The position numbers and the translations under genes were made by a program. The notes under the pieces are model-generated. The model was given only the letters and a program-made list of their open reading frames with translations, made no database searches and was not told the origin of the DNA. Below, in pieces: positions 46,351-46,480 of a stretch of DNA of 46,480 nucleotides. Origin of the DNA: an uncultured Campylobacter sp. (GTDB lineage Bacteria > Campylobacterota > Campylobacteria > Campylobacterales > Campylobacteraceae); contig NZ_CALIIS010000141.1 in NCBI RefSeq assembly GCF_938017705.1, positions 1-46,480 of the forward strand, written 5' to 3'. Each line of letters starts with the position of its first letter. Within the stretch, counting starts at the first letter, position 1.

Positions 46351-46480
46351 CGCAAATTTAGCGATATTTGCGCTGCGTGCGGCAAAATTTTAAAATTTCG
46401 TGCTCTTTTTCTCCGCGGCGCAGTGCGTAAATTTAAGCTAAATAGCGTAAATTTTAAAATTTAATGCGCTATCCAATAAA
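46351..46480. other. Downstream end of window
   Basis: AT-rich; in Campylobacter rpmI and rplT usually follow infC, but no start of either is seen before the window ends. Confidence 0.3.

Overview
The window is chromosomal DNA of a Campylobacter (Campylobacterota). Gene content and order point there: divergent ciaB and acyl-CoA thioesterase; aroQ-folK-flhG facing the amidohydrolase-sppA pair; thrS-infC; a dimeric dUTPase; a MOMP-type porin; and a Campylobacter-type 23S rRNA with intervening sequences. The fairly high GC of the coding DNA and the loss of flhF next to a degenerate flhG suggest a non-motile species such as C. gracilis. That species call is inference. Intergenic DNA is very rich in AAATTT/GAATTT words.

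Layout. 1-3500: two inverted copies of a GC-rich hairpin repeat, a membrane protein, ciaB, and a divergent thioesterase. 3.5-10.7 kb: small genes (CxxC protein, EI24-like membrane protein, dut, FMN-binding-like protein, tautomerase, luxS, cupin, a DKNYY-type anchored protein, and a paralogue of the first membrane protein). 10.8-17.6 kb: a minus-strand run aroQ, M24 peptidase, folK, flhG-like, LOG protein, mnmA, diverging from the plus-strand pair amidohydrolase-sppA. 18.2-25.4 kb: a complete rRNA operon (16S, tRNA-Ala, 23S, 5S). Its 23S carries two intervening sequences that share a near-identical 107-nt hairpin. 25.8-26.55 kb: an intact IS1595-family element with matching 8-bp target duplications.

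27-36 kb: a helix-hairpin-helix protein, a lipoprotein, a candidate small RNA just upstream of the major porin, cytochrome c, DJ-1 protein, a decayed second copy of the luxS 3' end, a membrane gene broken by an in-frame TGA at codon 6, an SDR and an NhaC antiporter. 36-39.1 kb: two contingency-type loci. The first is an EexN-like lipoprotein with a G8 tract in its signal peptide (out of frame as sequenced). The second is a Sel1-type cysteine-rich protein with G12 in the promoter region and two homopolymer frameshifts. A degenerate 37-bp minisatellite and murI lie between them. 39.8-46.5 kb: nfo, a lipoprotein, tRNA-Glu, a kinase-like protein overlapping an MFS transporter, thrS, and infC with a TTG start.

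The most unusual features are the paired rRNA elements (twin IVS hairpins, and a duplicated hairpin cassette before both 16S and 23S), the phase-variable EexN-like lipoprotein, the candidate porin-linked sRNA, and the flhG kept without flhF. No CRISPR array, prophage or defence island is visible.
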